Source: an uncultured Fibrobacterota bacterium
Lineage (GTDB): Bacteria; Fibrobacterota; Fibrobacteria; Fibrobacterales; Fibrobacteraceae
Direction: 5' to 3'
Length of the DNA: 64,000 nt
Assembly: GCA_903876665.1 (NCBI GenBank)
Contig: CAIRAY010000143.1
Coordinates: forward strand, 1-64,000
Position numbers and translations under genes: made by a program. Below the pieces are notes generated by a model. That model saw only the letters and a list, made by a program, of their open reading frames with translations. It made no database searches and was not told the origin of the DNA. The stretch's first letter is position 1; each line of letters begins with the position of its first letter. Of this stretch, positions 27,693 through 35,859 are shown one piece after another.

Positions 27693-29197
27693 AGGGCATC
27701 CTGCAAACAGCGAACAGAGATTCCCATGGACTGAGCGCTTACTCCCCGGCTCACATTGGTATTGTCGAAATCAAGCCACCGGTTCCATGCAGCGGCGCCG
27801 TTCGTTGTGGCAGTCCACCAGTACCCATCGAAGGTAGCCTGGCTGAAGGTTCCCCCAGCGTAAGTTACCCCACCGTAGGAGCCCCCGGGCAAGGCGGAAA
27901 ATCCGTAATCATCGCTGCCTGTGTTCTTGGCCCATAAGGCGCTATTAGCCTTGAGCTGGGCACCTACCATCCCGCCTCTCCAGCCGATGGCGTTTGCTGT
28001 AGCTTCCGACATACCCGCAAAGATTTCCATGGTTTTCCACTCGGCATCGGTGGGCAAATGCCAACCATTAGGGCATACAGTCAACGCAGTTGGGAAATCG
28101 TAGAGTCGACCATAGGTGCATTTCAATGTGTCATTCATATAGCACCAGGAGCTGTCGGGTGCCACCGTGGGCTTGTAGCTGAGGTTCTGCGCCATCCAGG
28201 TCTGGGTGCCTAGAAGGACTGTGCGATAGGTCTGGTCATCACGGGAATCTAAAAGATTTCCATAACTAATGGCGGTGTTCCAGTTGGAAGCGGAAGAAGA
28301 GGGCGAAACGGAGGACGAAGGCAGAGAAGAGCTGGAAGGCGCCCGGGAAGACGAGGAGGGACTAACCGATGAGCTGGAGCTCGCTAGGGAAGACGAGGAT
28401 GCACCTGACGAAGATGGAATGCTGGATGTTGTCTGCATACAGCGCACCGAGAATCCAAAATTCTGATAATAGACATCCCGGAATATGGAGGTTTTACTGT
28501 GGTTCAGCATGCGGTACCAAGCTTGAGAACCCACGTAGGTGTAGGATGATGCAGTCCACCAATAACCCTCGCTTCCAACACTTAAGAAGGAACCCTCGTA
28601 GTAGCGGCCTCCAGGTATGGCGGAAAATCCGAAGCCATCGGAGCCACCCATCGCGCTTGCCATGAGCGCGGAACCCTCAACGCCTCTAAAGCCAGTCAAG
28701 GTCAGCCCTGGTGCCGTTGCAAGGAATGTTCTGCTGGAATAGATAAAACTCTCCAGGGCTTGCCACTCGCTGTCGCTAGGCAAATGCCACTCCGCAGGGC
28801 AAGCCGTCAAAGCTGTGGCGTAATCATACAGGCGACCGTAGGTAGCGCAGGAGCCGTCTTGGTTGTTGTAGCACCAGGAATTGCCGGTGGCCGGGGTGTA
28901 GTTGAGATTTTGCGCCATCCAGGTCTGGGTGCCAATCACCGTGGTCTTGTAGGTTTGACCATCGCGGGAATCGGTCAAGCTCCCATAGGAATAGCTAGGA
29001 GAAAAGGGCAACGCAGCTGAAGACGACGCAGCCAGACTCGAAGCCGTCTCAGAGGATTCGATACCGAAGGATTGAATCGCAGCAGGCACGTCATCGGGGA
29101 ATACTGTATTCTGGAGGGTGGACTTGGTGGGCAAGGGGGTATGGTTGCTGCCGCAGGCCACGATCAGGAGTCCAAAAAATGGGATAGAGGACTTCAT
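27689..29197 (-). CDS. Lipoprotein with two FISUMP domains and a Ser-rich linker
   Basis: A 502-residue lipoprotein with lipobox LLIVAC near residue 15 and a strong AAGGAG site before the ATG at 29197. Two FISUMP domains (about residues 75-255 and 308-500) share the strings TQTWMAQNLNYTP or TQTWMAQNLSYKP, GRLYDYATALTACPAEWHLP, FSAIPGG or FSALPGG, and a final SVRC. They are separated by about 50 residues of Ser-rich linker. This is the lead gene of the three-gene operon running down to 25234. The FISUMP function is unknown; a surface role in the Fibrobacter lineage is established only by location. Confidence 0.88.
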   Translation of the reverse strand: MKSSIPFFGLLIVACGSNHTPLPTKSTLQNTVFPDDVPAAIQSFGIESSETASSLAASSSAALPFSPSYSYGSLTDSRDGQTYKTTVIGTQTWMAQNLNYTPATGNSWCYNNQDGSCATYGRLYDYATALTACPAEWHLPSDSEWQALESFIYSSRTFLATAPGLTLTGFRGVEGSALMASAMGGSDGFGFSAIPGGRYYEGSFLSVGSEGYWWTASSYTYVGSQAWYRMLNHSKTSIFRDVYYQNFGFSVRCMQTTSSIPSSSGASSSSLASSSSSVSPSSSSRAPSSSSLPSSSVSPSSSASNWNTAISYGNLLDSRDDQTYRTVLLGTQTWMAQNLSYKPTVAPDSSWCYMNDTLKCTYGRLYDFPTALTVCPNGWHLPTDAEWKTMEIFAGMSEATANAIGWRGGMVGAQLKANSALWAKNTGSDDYGFSALPGGSYGGVTYAGGTFSQATFDGYWWTATTNGAAAWNRWLDFDNTNVSRGVSAQSMGISVRCLQDAL

Positions 29198-29356
29198 GAA
29201 TTGACTCCTTGGAGTTCGGGGCGGGTTTCAGACAAAGCGTCCATTTTCCAAATTTAGTCATTATTGGTGGACTAATGCCGATTATGGCTGGACTCAACAA
29301 TTACAGCACCGAACTCCACGATCCCGGATAATCTTGATTTCCTTCAGTCCACTTTG

Positions 29357-29364
29357 TAACTTCC
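29357..29364 (+). promoter_or_regulatory. TAACTTCC box 4 nt before ATG, with TTG 20 nt upstream
   Basis: TAnnTT is followed by CC, 4 nt before the ATG at 29369. TTG at 29334-29336 lies 20 nt upstream of the box, the spacing expected for a -33 element. Confidence 0.4.
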
Positions 29365-29368
29365 GGCC

Positions 29369-29749
29369 ATGGACTTCGAAGACTTTTTCAAAAATCAGCG
29401 GCATCAATCCCATCACCATGGCCATGAGCAAGGCCATCGCTCTGAACACGGCTACGAAAGTCGGGAAAGAGAACACCACACATCCCGCCCCCGGGAACAC
29501 CAAAGCCGCCACGGTTTTGAAATGGACATGACAACCCTCCGGCCTATGCTGGACAAGGTACTGGCCAACAAACCCTTGCTGATCCTGCTTGTGCTAGGCG
29601 CAATTCTGGTTATCGGGGTGGGCCTTGCCCTCCTAGGAGTGGCACTGATTTTCGCCTACAAGATGATCATGAAAACCGAGTCCTGGGACTGGCATTCCAT
29701 TTTCGAAATGGTTTTGAAGTACCTAGGCTTGTTGCAGATCGCAGGCTAA
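29369..29749 (+). CDS. Small membrane protein with His-rich N-terminus
   Basis: A 126-residue protein. Residues about 10-50 are extremely His/Glu/Arg rich (HQSHHHGHEQGHRSEHGYES and onward), a likely metal-binding or charged cytoplasmic segment. A long hydrophobic membrane segment follows (LLILLVLGAILVIGVGLALL, about 70-95), then an amphipathic C-terminus. No family recognised. The gene stands alone between convergent and divergent minus-strand genes and has a TAnnTT box 4 nt before the ATG instead of a ribosome site. Confidence 0.65.
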   Translation: MDFEDFFKNQRHQSHHHGHEQGHRSEHGYESREREHHTSRPREHQSRHGFEMDMTTLRPMLDKVLANKPLLILLVLGAILVIGVGLALLGVALIFAYKMIMKTESWDWHSIFEMVLKYLGLLQIAG

Positions 29750-29762
29750 ACTCCCCCAAATC

Positions 29763-31076
29763 CTAGGGCTCGACCTCGGTGTTTGCAAACCCGATGGGGG
29801 CTTCGTCCGCGACCCCTTCGTCACGGATCGCGGTCGCGGGCAAGGCAAACCCAGCCGGCGCCCCTAGATCACCTGAGCCCAGGATCGTGGCGTTGCGGGC
29901 CAGGAAGATCGGGGGCTTGACCTTGATCAGGTAGTATAGGGCCCGCATATTCTGGAACCCAGGCTTTCCCGCAATGATTTCAGCTTGATTCAGGTCCAGG
30001 TAGGCTTCTAGATCCGCCTCGGTGAATTCGGCCGCCGTCCGCGAGGGCACATAATTAAGGAGGTTCAGCACATGGGCCTCACTGAAGGCCTCCGTGGCAG
30101 AAAGTCCCGAATCCAGGCAAAAGTAAATTAGCTTGGTCCACCCGGTGCTGTCCATCATAGTTTTGCGCAATTGAATGGTCGCGCGGGAGAGAACTCCCCT
30201 GTCAACAGAGTGCTTGGTGAAGAAATCCGCATCCATGCTGTCCGCATCGGCAAAAGCCACCCGCATCAGGCTTTGGTCGGTGGTCGGGTCGCTTACCGTT
30301 TGGAACCCATAAACCTTGGGCCCCGGCCCCCAGAAGGAGTCTTGGAATGTTGGATGGTATGATGCGCCCGAAGTCAAAATCCGCCCAGAATCCTTGCGCT
30401 TAATTGCGTGCACCCGCAGAATGCTGGGGTCCCCGGGCTTGGCAAGCTTGGAAACGGCGCTCTTCACCAAAAGAGTCATGGTTTGGCGGTTTGAATCCGA
30501 CACGCCATCGAAATCCACGCGAATGCGCACGCTGTCTGTGGGATCAAACATAAAGAAGGAACCTAAATAGGTGGCGGAGTCGGTGCGGAAAAAGGCCAGG
30601 CGGAAACGGAGGTTTCCATCCTGGGTTCCCGAAACCAGCAGGAATAGGGCGGGCTTACCCAGAATGACCGAATCCACCTGCAGGGTCTTCACATACAAAC
30701 TATCCACATCTCCTTCCCAGTGGGCGGGAATGTCTTTTCTGGCAAAGTCGCGGATCAGCTTCTGCACACTTTGTTTGGCCTTTTCAGCCAGATGGATATA
30801 GGCAGGCACAGCAAGGTAAACCCCAAATGCATTGCGACGGTCCGCATCATCGTTGATTACCGCGAGGACCTTAGCCAGCGATGTGTTGGATGCAATCTGT
30901 AAAGAAGGCTCTGAGGCTTGAACGCTGGTGGGCAGATCAAACAGCGCCTCGCTTGCGCTGGCCTGCAAGGTATTGGGAAAGTCCTGCACTCCTGCGGTGT
31001 TGGGCTTTTCGGTGCAGGCAAACAGGGCAAATGTTGCGAAAGTAACGAGGGCGAGAGGGCGAATCATGGGATTCAT
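29763..31076 (-). CDS. Lipoprotein paralogous to the one at 32416, coupled to TIGR02147 gene
   Basis: A 437-residue lipoprotein (lipobox LFAC near residue 21). It is a clear paralogue of the lipoprotein at 32416-33744: both have FDLPTSVQAS/FDIPSSMSAS, GDPSILRV, SYHPTF, GPKVYGFQ and RVAFADAD in the same order. No enzymatic motif is evident. It is translated from an ATG overlapping the TIGR02147 stop, with AGGAG inside the upstream coding end. The two paralogues are arranged divergently, with the TIGR02147 gene and a 509-bp regulatory region between them. This suggests one regulated set of alternative or cooperating surface lipoproteins. Confidence 0.78.
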   Translation of the reverse strand: MNPMIRPLALVTFATFALFACTEKPNTAGVQDFPNTLQASASEALFDLPTSVQASEPSLQIASNTSLAKVLAVINDDADRRNAFGVYLAVPAYIHLAEKAKQSVQKLIRDFARKDIPAHWEGDVDSLYVKTLQVDSVILGKPALFLLVSGTQDGNLRFRLAFFRTDSATYLGSFFMFDPTDSVRIRVDFDGVSDSNRQTMTLLVKSAVSKLAKPGDPSILRVHAIKRKDSGRILTSGASYHPTFQDSFWGPGPKVYGFQTVSDPTTDQSLMRVAFADADSMDADFFTKHSVDRGVLSRATIQLRKTMMDSTGWTKLIYFCLDSGLSATEAFSEAHVLNLLNYVPSRTAAEFTEADLEAYLDLNQAEIIAGKPGFQNMRALYYLIKVKPPIFLARNATILGSGDLGAPAGFALPATAIRDEGVADEAPIGFANTEVEP

Positions 31077-31906
31077 ACCTTTCTCCTTTTGGATTTTGAC
31101 TTAGGAAAAAATTGCATACTGAATTGCATCACCGTTTCTGCGGCAGAATCTGCGGCAACCAAATCAAAAATTTCGTGGCGCATCGCCTCGATCCGCGCCA
31201 AAATTTTTGCCCGCGTCGACTCCGAAACCGCCAGAATCGAAGTGCTTATGTGACGCTCCTGAGGAGGAATTTTGAGCAATGCATCGGCCGCCTGGGTAAT
31301 CCAGTCCTGATTCATCAGTCGCACCGGGGTTTTCAGGGTGGAAGGAGGCTCAATGAAGCGCGAAACCACATGGTACTTGCCCGAAGCGTCTTGCCGAAGC
31401 AGCTGCCAGTCACAGAGATCGCGAACAAATTTTTTGACCTTTGCCAAAGGAAGCGGAGGATTTAAAAATGTTGCCAGGTCTTCGTAGCTTCCGCGGAAAT
31501 CCATGGCTTCTACTGCACCCAGGATCAAGGCATAAGCGGTATCTTCGTAATAGCGGACCTGAGCAGAATTCAAGCGCACAAAGCTCGAGTGGGCACGCCG
31601 GTTCTGTAGTTCACGCCAGATTTCGCTTTTATTGCCGGGGTCTTTTTCTTGTCCGTACTCTACGAGCAAGCGAAAAAAATCCGCAGCCACGCCCTTAAGC
31701 CCAAACACTTGTACGCAAGTCTCGCGGACCTTGTCGCTTAAAGCGCGCTTGCCTTGAATAACATGTAAAAGAGTGCCGGAATTTTTTACTCCGGCAGTTT
31801 CTGCAAACTGACGATGGCTAAAGGCCGAGTCTTCCTTTTTGCGGGCTTCGAAAGCATCGCGGAGGAATTGGCGGAAATCATCGTACTGATAAATATCAAG
31901 TTCCAT
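31073..31906 (-). CDS. TIGR02147 family protein (DUF4423), putative regulator
   Basis: A 277-residue TIGR02147 protein, related to the one at 7480. It starts with the family's IYQYDDFRQFLRDAFEARK, then an HTH-like stretch (FSHRQFAETAGVKNSGTLLHV, residues about 27-47). The C-terminal half contains the DUF4423-type segment and ends in basic residues. It has no ribosome site; TATCTTTG ends 4 nt upstream of its ATG and TTG lies 20 nt further up. It overlaps the downstream lipoprotein by ATGA. Four copies of a GGATAACGG-like motif in its upstream region are candidate operators, possibly for its own product. Confidence 0.86.
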   Translation of the reverse strand: MELDIYQYDDFRQFLRDAFEARKKEDSAFSHRQFAETAGVKNSGTLLHVIQGKRALSDKVRETCVQVFGLKGVAADFFRLLVEYGQEKDPGNKSEIWRELQNRRAHSSFVRLNSAQVRYYEDTAYALILGAVEAMDFRGSYEDLATFLNPPLPLAKVKKFVRDLCDWQLLRQDASGKYHVVSRFIEPPSTLKTPVRLMNQDWITQAADALLKIPPQERHISTSILAVSESTRAKILARIEAMRHEIFDLVAADSAAETVMQFSMQFFPKSKSKRRKV

Positions 31907-31910
31907 AGAG

Positions 31911-31918
31911 CAAAGATA
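31911..31918 (-). promoter_or_regulatory. TATCTTTG box 4 nt before ATG, with TTG 20 nt upstream
   Basis: On the minus strand TATCTTTG (exact TAnnTTTG) ends 4 nt before the ATG at 31906. TTG (31939-31941) precedes the box by 20 nt. This is one of the best members of the set because both elements are present. Confidence 0.55.
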
Positions 31919-32056
31919 TCTTCATAAAAGGAAGTATGCAACTGTTAAACCATTTTCAGGATAACGGTAAAGCAAATTGATGCCCTTTAACATAAAGGCC
32001 TGATAATTAATGCATTCATGATAAATCATTTCATGGGATAACAATGCTTTTGGGAA

Positions 32057-32084
32057 ATTTTAGGAAAATTCGTTATCCTAAAAT
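32057..32084. repeat. Inverted repeat ATTTTAGGA / TCCTAAAAT
   Basis: Perfect 9-bp arms at 32057-32065 and 32076-32084 with a 10-nt spacer. The spacer and right arm include one of the CGTTATCC motifs, so it may be part of the same operator. Confidence 0.5.
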
Positions 32085-32135
32085 AGATTTAACGTTTGTT
32101 TTTTAATTTTTGAAAATCGGGTAAACCCTTGTGGT

Positions 32136-32207
32136 ATATATGGCCATTATCGGCATCAACAAATTGGTGTCATGCCCGGAACGGTCATCACCGTTAATGC
32201 CATATAT
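32136..32207. repeat. Long imperfect hairpin in the divergent region
   Basis: ATATATGGC (32136-32144) pairs with GCCATATAT (32199-32207). After one bulged C, ATTA pairs with TAAT, and CGG with CCG across a T-T mismatch. The loop is 37 nt. It could be an RNA leader structure of the lipoprotein gene at 32416 or a small miniature element; a coding role is not seen. Confidence 0.5.
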
Positions 32208-32415
32208 TTAGTGCGTGTAAATGGTATGTAACCCCTATTCTTGGATGACATTTTGAGTGTTTTTACAATTATTTTTGCCAGAGAAAAAACACAACCTAGA
32301 GTGACAATAAAACGCATCATCCGTTATCCTTATTAATTTTTTTCATTCTCGGACACCATCAATTTGGGTATCTTTTCAACAGACAAAGAAACAAATCCCG
32401 AATCAAGGAGAAAAT

Positions 32416-33744
32416 ATGAATCGCAAACTACTCAGTCTGATCGCTCCCGTGGCCCTGATGCTCTTGGCCTGCTCAGAGACCACAGCTCCTGTCGCTGACG
32501 GTTTAATGGGCTCCAAGTCCCTTGACGGCGTTACCTCTAGCATCTTCGACATTCCCTCCAGTATGTCGGCATCCAACCCATCTGTTGGTTTAACCAGCCA
32601 GACGGCCACACTGGCGAAAGCGGTTGCCGCAGGCCCCAGCGCGGAGGAGGTCATTGGGCTGGAAGCATACAAGGCCGTTCCCTTGTATATCAACATTGCA
32701 GAAACGGTGAAGGACAGCGTAAAAGCCATGATGGAACGCCTTTCCGCCTCCGACCTGCCAGATTCCTATAATGGAATGTGGGGCGAGTACCAGGTTAAGC
32801 TTTGGTCCAAGGATTCCCTGGGCGGAAGCGACGAAGGCAAGGCATTTTGGCTGACCATGAAAAAAGACGGCAATGTGGTGCTCCATCTGCAATACCTGCG
32901 CAATGCGCGTAGCCAATACAAGGGCGCCTGCTACTTCAAGAGCGAAAAGCAGGACTCGGTAGCCTTTCTGTTGCGCTTCAACAACTACAATGAGACCCTG
33001 CTGGGCAAGCGCATGACTCTTTGGGTCACCATTCCTGAATCCCATCTGGAGAATGCCGGCGACCCCAGCATTTTACGCGTTCGCGCCGTCCAGACCCCTT
33101 CGGGAAAGATTGCAGTATCCGGAGTCTCCTACCATCCCACCTTCAAAGGCGATAATTTCTGGAAAGAAGGACCCAAGGTCTATGGCTTTCAAGCCGTTTC
33201 CAACCCCGAAAAGAATCAGTCCGTGCTTCGCGTAGCTTTCGCCGATGCAGACGAAGTCGGCGCCGATTTTTACACCGCTCATTCCCTGGACAAAGCCGTC
33301 GCCGACCGGGCAGCCACCATCCTCCGAGACTCCATGCAATCCAATGCCGCCATGGCAAGCTTGATCTTCTACAGCATGGATAGCAACAAAGTCCTGGCCA
33401 ATTTGGACACGCTTGAAACCTACGCCGCCTTAACGTATCAATATACACACAACATCTCAGACTTCGACGCCACCCAACTCGAAACCTACCTCGACATCAA
33501 CGCCCAAGGCATCAAATCGGGAACCGACCTAGGAACCAAGGTCCTGTACTTCCATGTCAAAGTGAAGCAGCCCATCTTCTTCTCTGAAAACGCCACCCTA
33601 GTCGGCTACAATGACCAAGTCGCTCCAGGCTTCTCCGTCACCGCTGAAACTCTAGCCACCGAAGTGGTAACCCCCGAAAGCACCGAAACCCTGACGACCC
33701 CGATCACCGACATCACCGCCGAAGAATCCGTAGATAACCTGTAA
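32416..33744 (+). CDS. Lipoprotein paralogous to the one at 29763
   Basis: A 442-residue lipoprotein (signal MNRKLLSLIAPVALMLLAC, Cys19), with a good AAGGAG ribosome site. The sequence matches the minus-strand lipoprotein at 29763-31076 along its length (GDPSILRV, SGVSYHPTF, GPKVYGFQ, RVAFADAD). It ends in a Thr/Glu-rich tail. No enzyme motif is evident. It is divergent from the TIGR02147/lipoprotein pair and separated by a 509-bp motif-rich region, and it is terminated by a strong hairpin at 33770. Confidence 0.78.
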   Translation: MNRKLLSLIAPVALMLLACSETTAPVADGLMGSKSLDGVTSSIFDIPSSMSASNPSVGLTSQTATLAKAVAAGPSAEEVIGLEAYKAVPLYINIAETVKDSVKAMMERLSASDLPDSYNGMWGEYQVKLWSKDSLGGSDEGKAFWLTMKKDGNVVLHLQYLRNARSQYKGACYFKSEKQDSVAFLLRFNNYNETLLGKRMTLWVTIPESHLENAGDPSILRVRAVQTPSGKIAVSGVSYHPTFKGDNFWKEGPKVYGFQAVSNPEKNQSVLRVAFADADEVGADFYTAHSLDKAVADRAATILRDSMQSNAAMASLIFYSMDSNKVLANLDTLETYAALTYQYTHNISDFDATQLETYLDINAQGIKSGTDLGTKVLYFHVKVKQPIFFSENATLVGYNDQVAPGFSVTAETLATEVVTPESTETLTTPITDITAEESVDNL

Positions 33745-33769
33745 CATCCAAATTAGCCCACCAAATCAT

Positions 33770-33794
33770 GGACTCCCGAAAGGGGGTCCTTTTT
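33770..33794 (+). terminator. Rho-independent terminator after the lipoprotein gene
   Basis: Stem GGACTCCC (33770-33777) / GGGGGTCC (33782-33789) with a GAAA loop and five T (33790-33794). Confidence 0.85.
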
Positions 33795-33923
33795 GCATCC
33801 AATGCGCAGCCCCATTCCCTAGCAACGCCTTCTGACATTCCAAATAATGAAATATATCTTTGATGGAAATAATCCATTTTCGCATGATATTGTGCGTACG
33901 CTACCTATTGGAGAAATTGAAAA

Positions 33924-35303
33924 ATGAACCTAAGAACATCTGTCCAAATAATCCCGCTACTTGTTGCATATTGCCTTGCATCCGATGTGGATGTCATTTC
34001 AATCAATTCTCTGGGGAATGATGCTTTTGCCAAAAAGAAGCAGGAAATTGAACAACTCCTATCCAAAGGCAACCTGACCAAACCCGAAAAAAAGGACCTA
34101 GAGAAGTTGAGAGCTCGAGCCATTGAGGTTGCAACCCTCAACGAAGAATGCAAAAGCCTTGACACCAGTCGGGTACCCAACAAAAAATGCTTATCGTTTT
34201 ATCGAATTGAACTTCCCAAGTTTGAGGAAGAACTGGGTAGAGTGACCGGAAATCTGTATCTGAGTCCCTTGAAGATGGTTAAAGGCCTTCAAGATAGAAT
34301 GCAACAGATCGATGTTTGTGTCGATGCCATGAAGGCTTTCCTTGACCAGTTGCAAAAAGCGCAAAATCTGATTGAAAGTCCAGTTAAGGAGATCGCTATC
34401 CTTGAGCCAATCAACCGAGATACCGCCGAGTTCAATTACAAATTTACAGTAGGCCTTGACAGGAATCGCCTTAACATCCTGGACACCATTGTACAACGGT
34501 GGGAGCAAAGTTGCGGTGACATTGTAAAGCACCCCGTTGAATACAGGTTTGCCCCATATTTCCTTTCCAGATTGAAAGAAGTCTACAATACGAAGGGGTT
34601 AATATGGAACATTGGCGACAGCAGGGATCGGATTTATTCAAATATTTATGTCCATTATCTATTTAGATACGAAATCGATGGGAATCAGCTATTTTCTGGG
34701 AACGCAAATGCACTGAAGCCGTCCGTTTCCATTCAGTCCAGGGGATATGCTAGGCTTTCTACTGACGGCCCCAAGACATACGAAGGAAAGTTGATTTTGC
34801 CAGTGAAGAGTAATGGCAAAGGTATTATTGCGCAATGGGATCTCTCGGAACTTAAATCGTATACGGACGCGCGTGATAGTCAAACTTACCACATCGTGAA
34901 AATCGGGAACCAAACCTGGATGGCGCAAAACCTGAACTTCCAAGCGGAGGGCTCCTGGTGTTTTAACAATGATTCGCTAAATTGCCAACATTACGGGAGA
35001 CTATACGACTGGAATACAGCAAATACCGTTTGCCCCAGCGACTGGCACCTACCCACCAACGAAGAATGGAATGAACACAATGCAACCAGGCGCGAGTACG
35101 GAATTTTTGGCTTCTCTGCAGACGATGCAGGCTACAGAGACGATGATGGGGATTGGAGTGGCCTAGGGAGCGATGCCTTCTTTTGGTCTGCCAATGGCAA
35201 CACGGACTATGGTAGGTCCTACGCGAATTACTACGACGATGGATTAAACAAGCAAAATATGGAACGGACTCACGGACTCTCTGTCCGTTGCCTCCAAAAT
35301 TAA
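33924..35303 (+). CDS. Exported protein with helical N-terminus and C-terminal FISUMP domain
   Basis: A 459-residue protein. It has a short signal-like N-terminus (MNLRTSVQIIPLLVAYCLAS) and a GGAG ribosome site. Residues about 30-160 are helical and charged with coiled-coil character (KKKQEIEQLLSKGNLTKPEK and following). The middle part is unassigned. The last 145 residues are one FISUMP domain, with NQTWMAQNLNFQ, GRLYDWNTANTVCPSDWHLP and a final GLSVRCLQN. This copy is shortened between HLP and the FSADDAG segment compared with the others. Function unknown. Confidence 0.78.
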   Translation: MNLRTSVQIIPLLVAYCLASDVDVISINSLGNDAFAKKKQEIEQLLSKGNLTKPEKKDLEKLRARAIEVATLNEECKSLDTSRVPNKKCLSFYRIELPKFEEELGRVTGNLYLSPLKMVKGLQDRMQQIDVCVDAMKAFLDQLQKAQNLIESPVKEIAILEPINRDTAEFNYKFTVGLDRNRLNILDTIVQRWEQSCGDIVKHPVEYRFAPYFLSRLKEVYNTKGLIWNIGDSRDRIYSNIYVHYLFRYEIDGNQLFSGNANALKPSVSIQSRGYARLSTDGPKTYEGKLILPVKSNGKGIIAQWDLSELKSYTDARDSQTYHIVKIGNQTWMAQNLNFQAEGSWCFNNDSLNCQHYGRLYDWNTANTVCPSDWHLPTNEEWNEHNATRREYGIFGFSADDAGYRDDDGDWSGLGSDAFFWSANGNTDYGRSYANYYDDGLNKQNMERTHGLSVRCLQN

Positions 35304-35332
35304 CAACCCACACCCCGCACATCCCATGCCCC

Positions 35333-35364
35333 GCAAAAACAGCCTCGCAGAGGCAACTTTTTGC
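35333..35364. terminator. Bidirectional terminator after the FISUMP gene
   Basis: GCAAAAA-ca-GCCTC-gca-GAGGC-aac-TTTTTGC: inner arms GCCTC/GAGGC and outer A/T arms. It has a usable U-tract on both strands, fitting the end of the FISUMP gene and of the small minus-strand gene at 35531. Confidence 0.75.
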
Positions 35365-35379
35365 CTCCCCCCGTCCCCC

Positions 35380-35409
35380 GCAAAACAGCCGCAAAGTGGC
35401 GCCTTTTGC
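35380..35409. repeat. Second, related terminator-like hairpin
   Basis: GCAAAA ca GCC gcaaagt GGC gcc TTTTGC. It has the same plan as the hairpin at 35333-35364 (GCAAAA-ca-GCC...GGC...TTTTGC), so the two look like diverged tandem copies. Confidence 0.5.
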
Positions 35410-35456
35410 CCGCCCGCGCACCGCATTTGGCTCAGTGTCATGTGGATACGAGGCCT

Positions 35457-35496
35457 CGCTTCGCCGCCGCATAGTTCCTCTATGCAAGGCGGAGCG
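35457..35496. repeat. GC-rich REP-like palindrome
   Basis: CGCTtCGCC and GCATAG form one arm; CTATGC and GGCGgAGCG form the other, with a TTCCT loop. It lies in the short intergenic space between convergent genes. Other copies of this exact sequence were not seen in the window. Confidence 0.5.
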
Positions 35497-35530
35497 GAAC
35501 GAAGTAGACGCGTGGCAATCAGCCAAATGC

Positions 35531-35743
35531 TTATTCGCCGGGCATGATCACTTCGATATGCCGGCTGGCCACGTTCAGAAACGGCGTCCGAAACAATTCC
35601 TTTCCATCGTGGTTGAGCACGCGGGCTTGGGTGACGGCGATAAAGTCCTTGCGGTCACGAATGTAATCGGTTAGGCGCTCGTCCTTAAAGGTGTCGATTT
35701 CGCCGAGAATGATAAAGCTTGATGTCCAGATTCTTACCTGCAT
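35531..35743 (-). CDS. Small conserved protein, DUF6812-like
   Basis: A 70-residue protein. Its pattern (MQVRIWTSSFIILGEIDTF, then RLTDYIRDRKDFIAVTQARV, then FLNVASRHIEVIMP) matches short one-domain proteins of the DUF6812 type, likely an LSm/SH3-like beta-barrel. No signal or membrane segment. The family label is from memory of the pattern and should be treated as tentative. It has a TATATTTT box 4 nt upstream of the ATG and no ribosome site. Confidence 0.7.
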   Translation of the reverse strand: MQVRIWTSSFIILGEIDTFKDERLTDYIRDRKDFIAVTQARVLNHDGKELFRTPFLNVASRHIEVIMPGE

Positions 35744-35747
35744 GATA

Positions 35748-35755
35748 AAAATATA
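35748..35755 (-). promoter_or_regulatory. TATATTTT box 4 nt before ATG
   Basis: One mismatch to TAnnTTTG on the minus strand, 4 nt before the ATG at 35743. Confidence 0.35.
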
Positions 35756-35846
35756 GACGAAATACGAGCCACCGCGAAGCGTGAGGACAAGAACACCGTG
35801 GGAGCATTTTGTGCGATATCCTCTGGGAACCTCCCGGTGGATTAGG

Positions 35847-35854
35847 TAACTTTA
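35847..35854 (+). promoter_or_regulatory. TAACTTTA box 5 nt before ATG of the dehydrogenase gene
   Basis: One mismatch to TAnnTTTG, 5 nt before the ATG at 35860. Supports 35860 over the upstream in-frame ATG at 35809. Confidence 0.4.
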
Positions 35855-35859
35855 GCCGC

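Larger units (their letters stand above)
31959..32329. promoter_or_regulatory. Four GGATAACGG-like motifs in the divergent lipoprotein region
   Basis: GGATAACGG at 31959-31967 and GGATAACAA at 32036-32044 on the plus strand; the complement (CGTTATCC or CCGTTATCC) at 32071-32078 and 32321-32329. The 509-bp region between the TIGR02147 gene (minus) and the paralogous lipoprotein gene (plus) carries them in two orientations, as expected for a shared regulator site. No factor is proven. Confidence 0.4.

Noticed and set aside
32136-32207. Riboswitch call for the hairpin upstream of the lipoprotein
   Set aside because: The fold does not match any riboswitch class I can recognise; kept as a generic structured element.
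29763-33744. Toxin-antitoxin or phage-defence interpretation of the TIGR02147/lipoprotein locus
   Set aside because: No toxin fold, nuclease or defence motif; products are lipoproteins.
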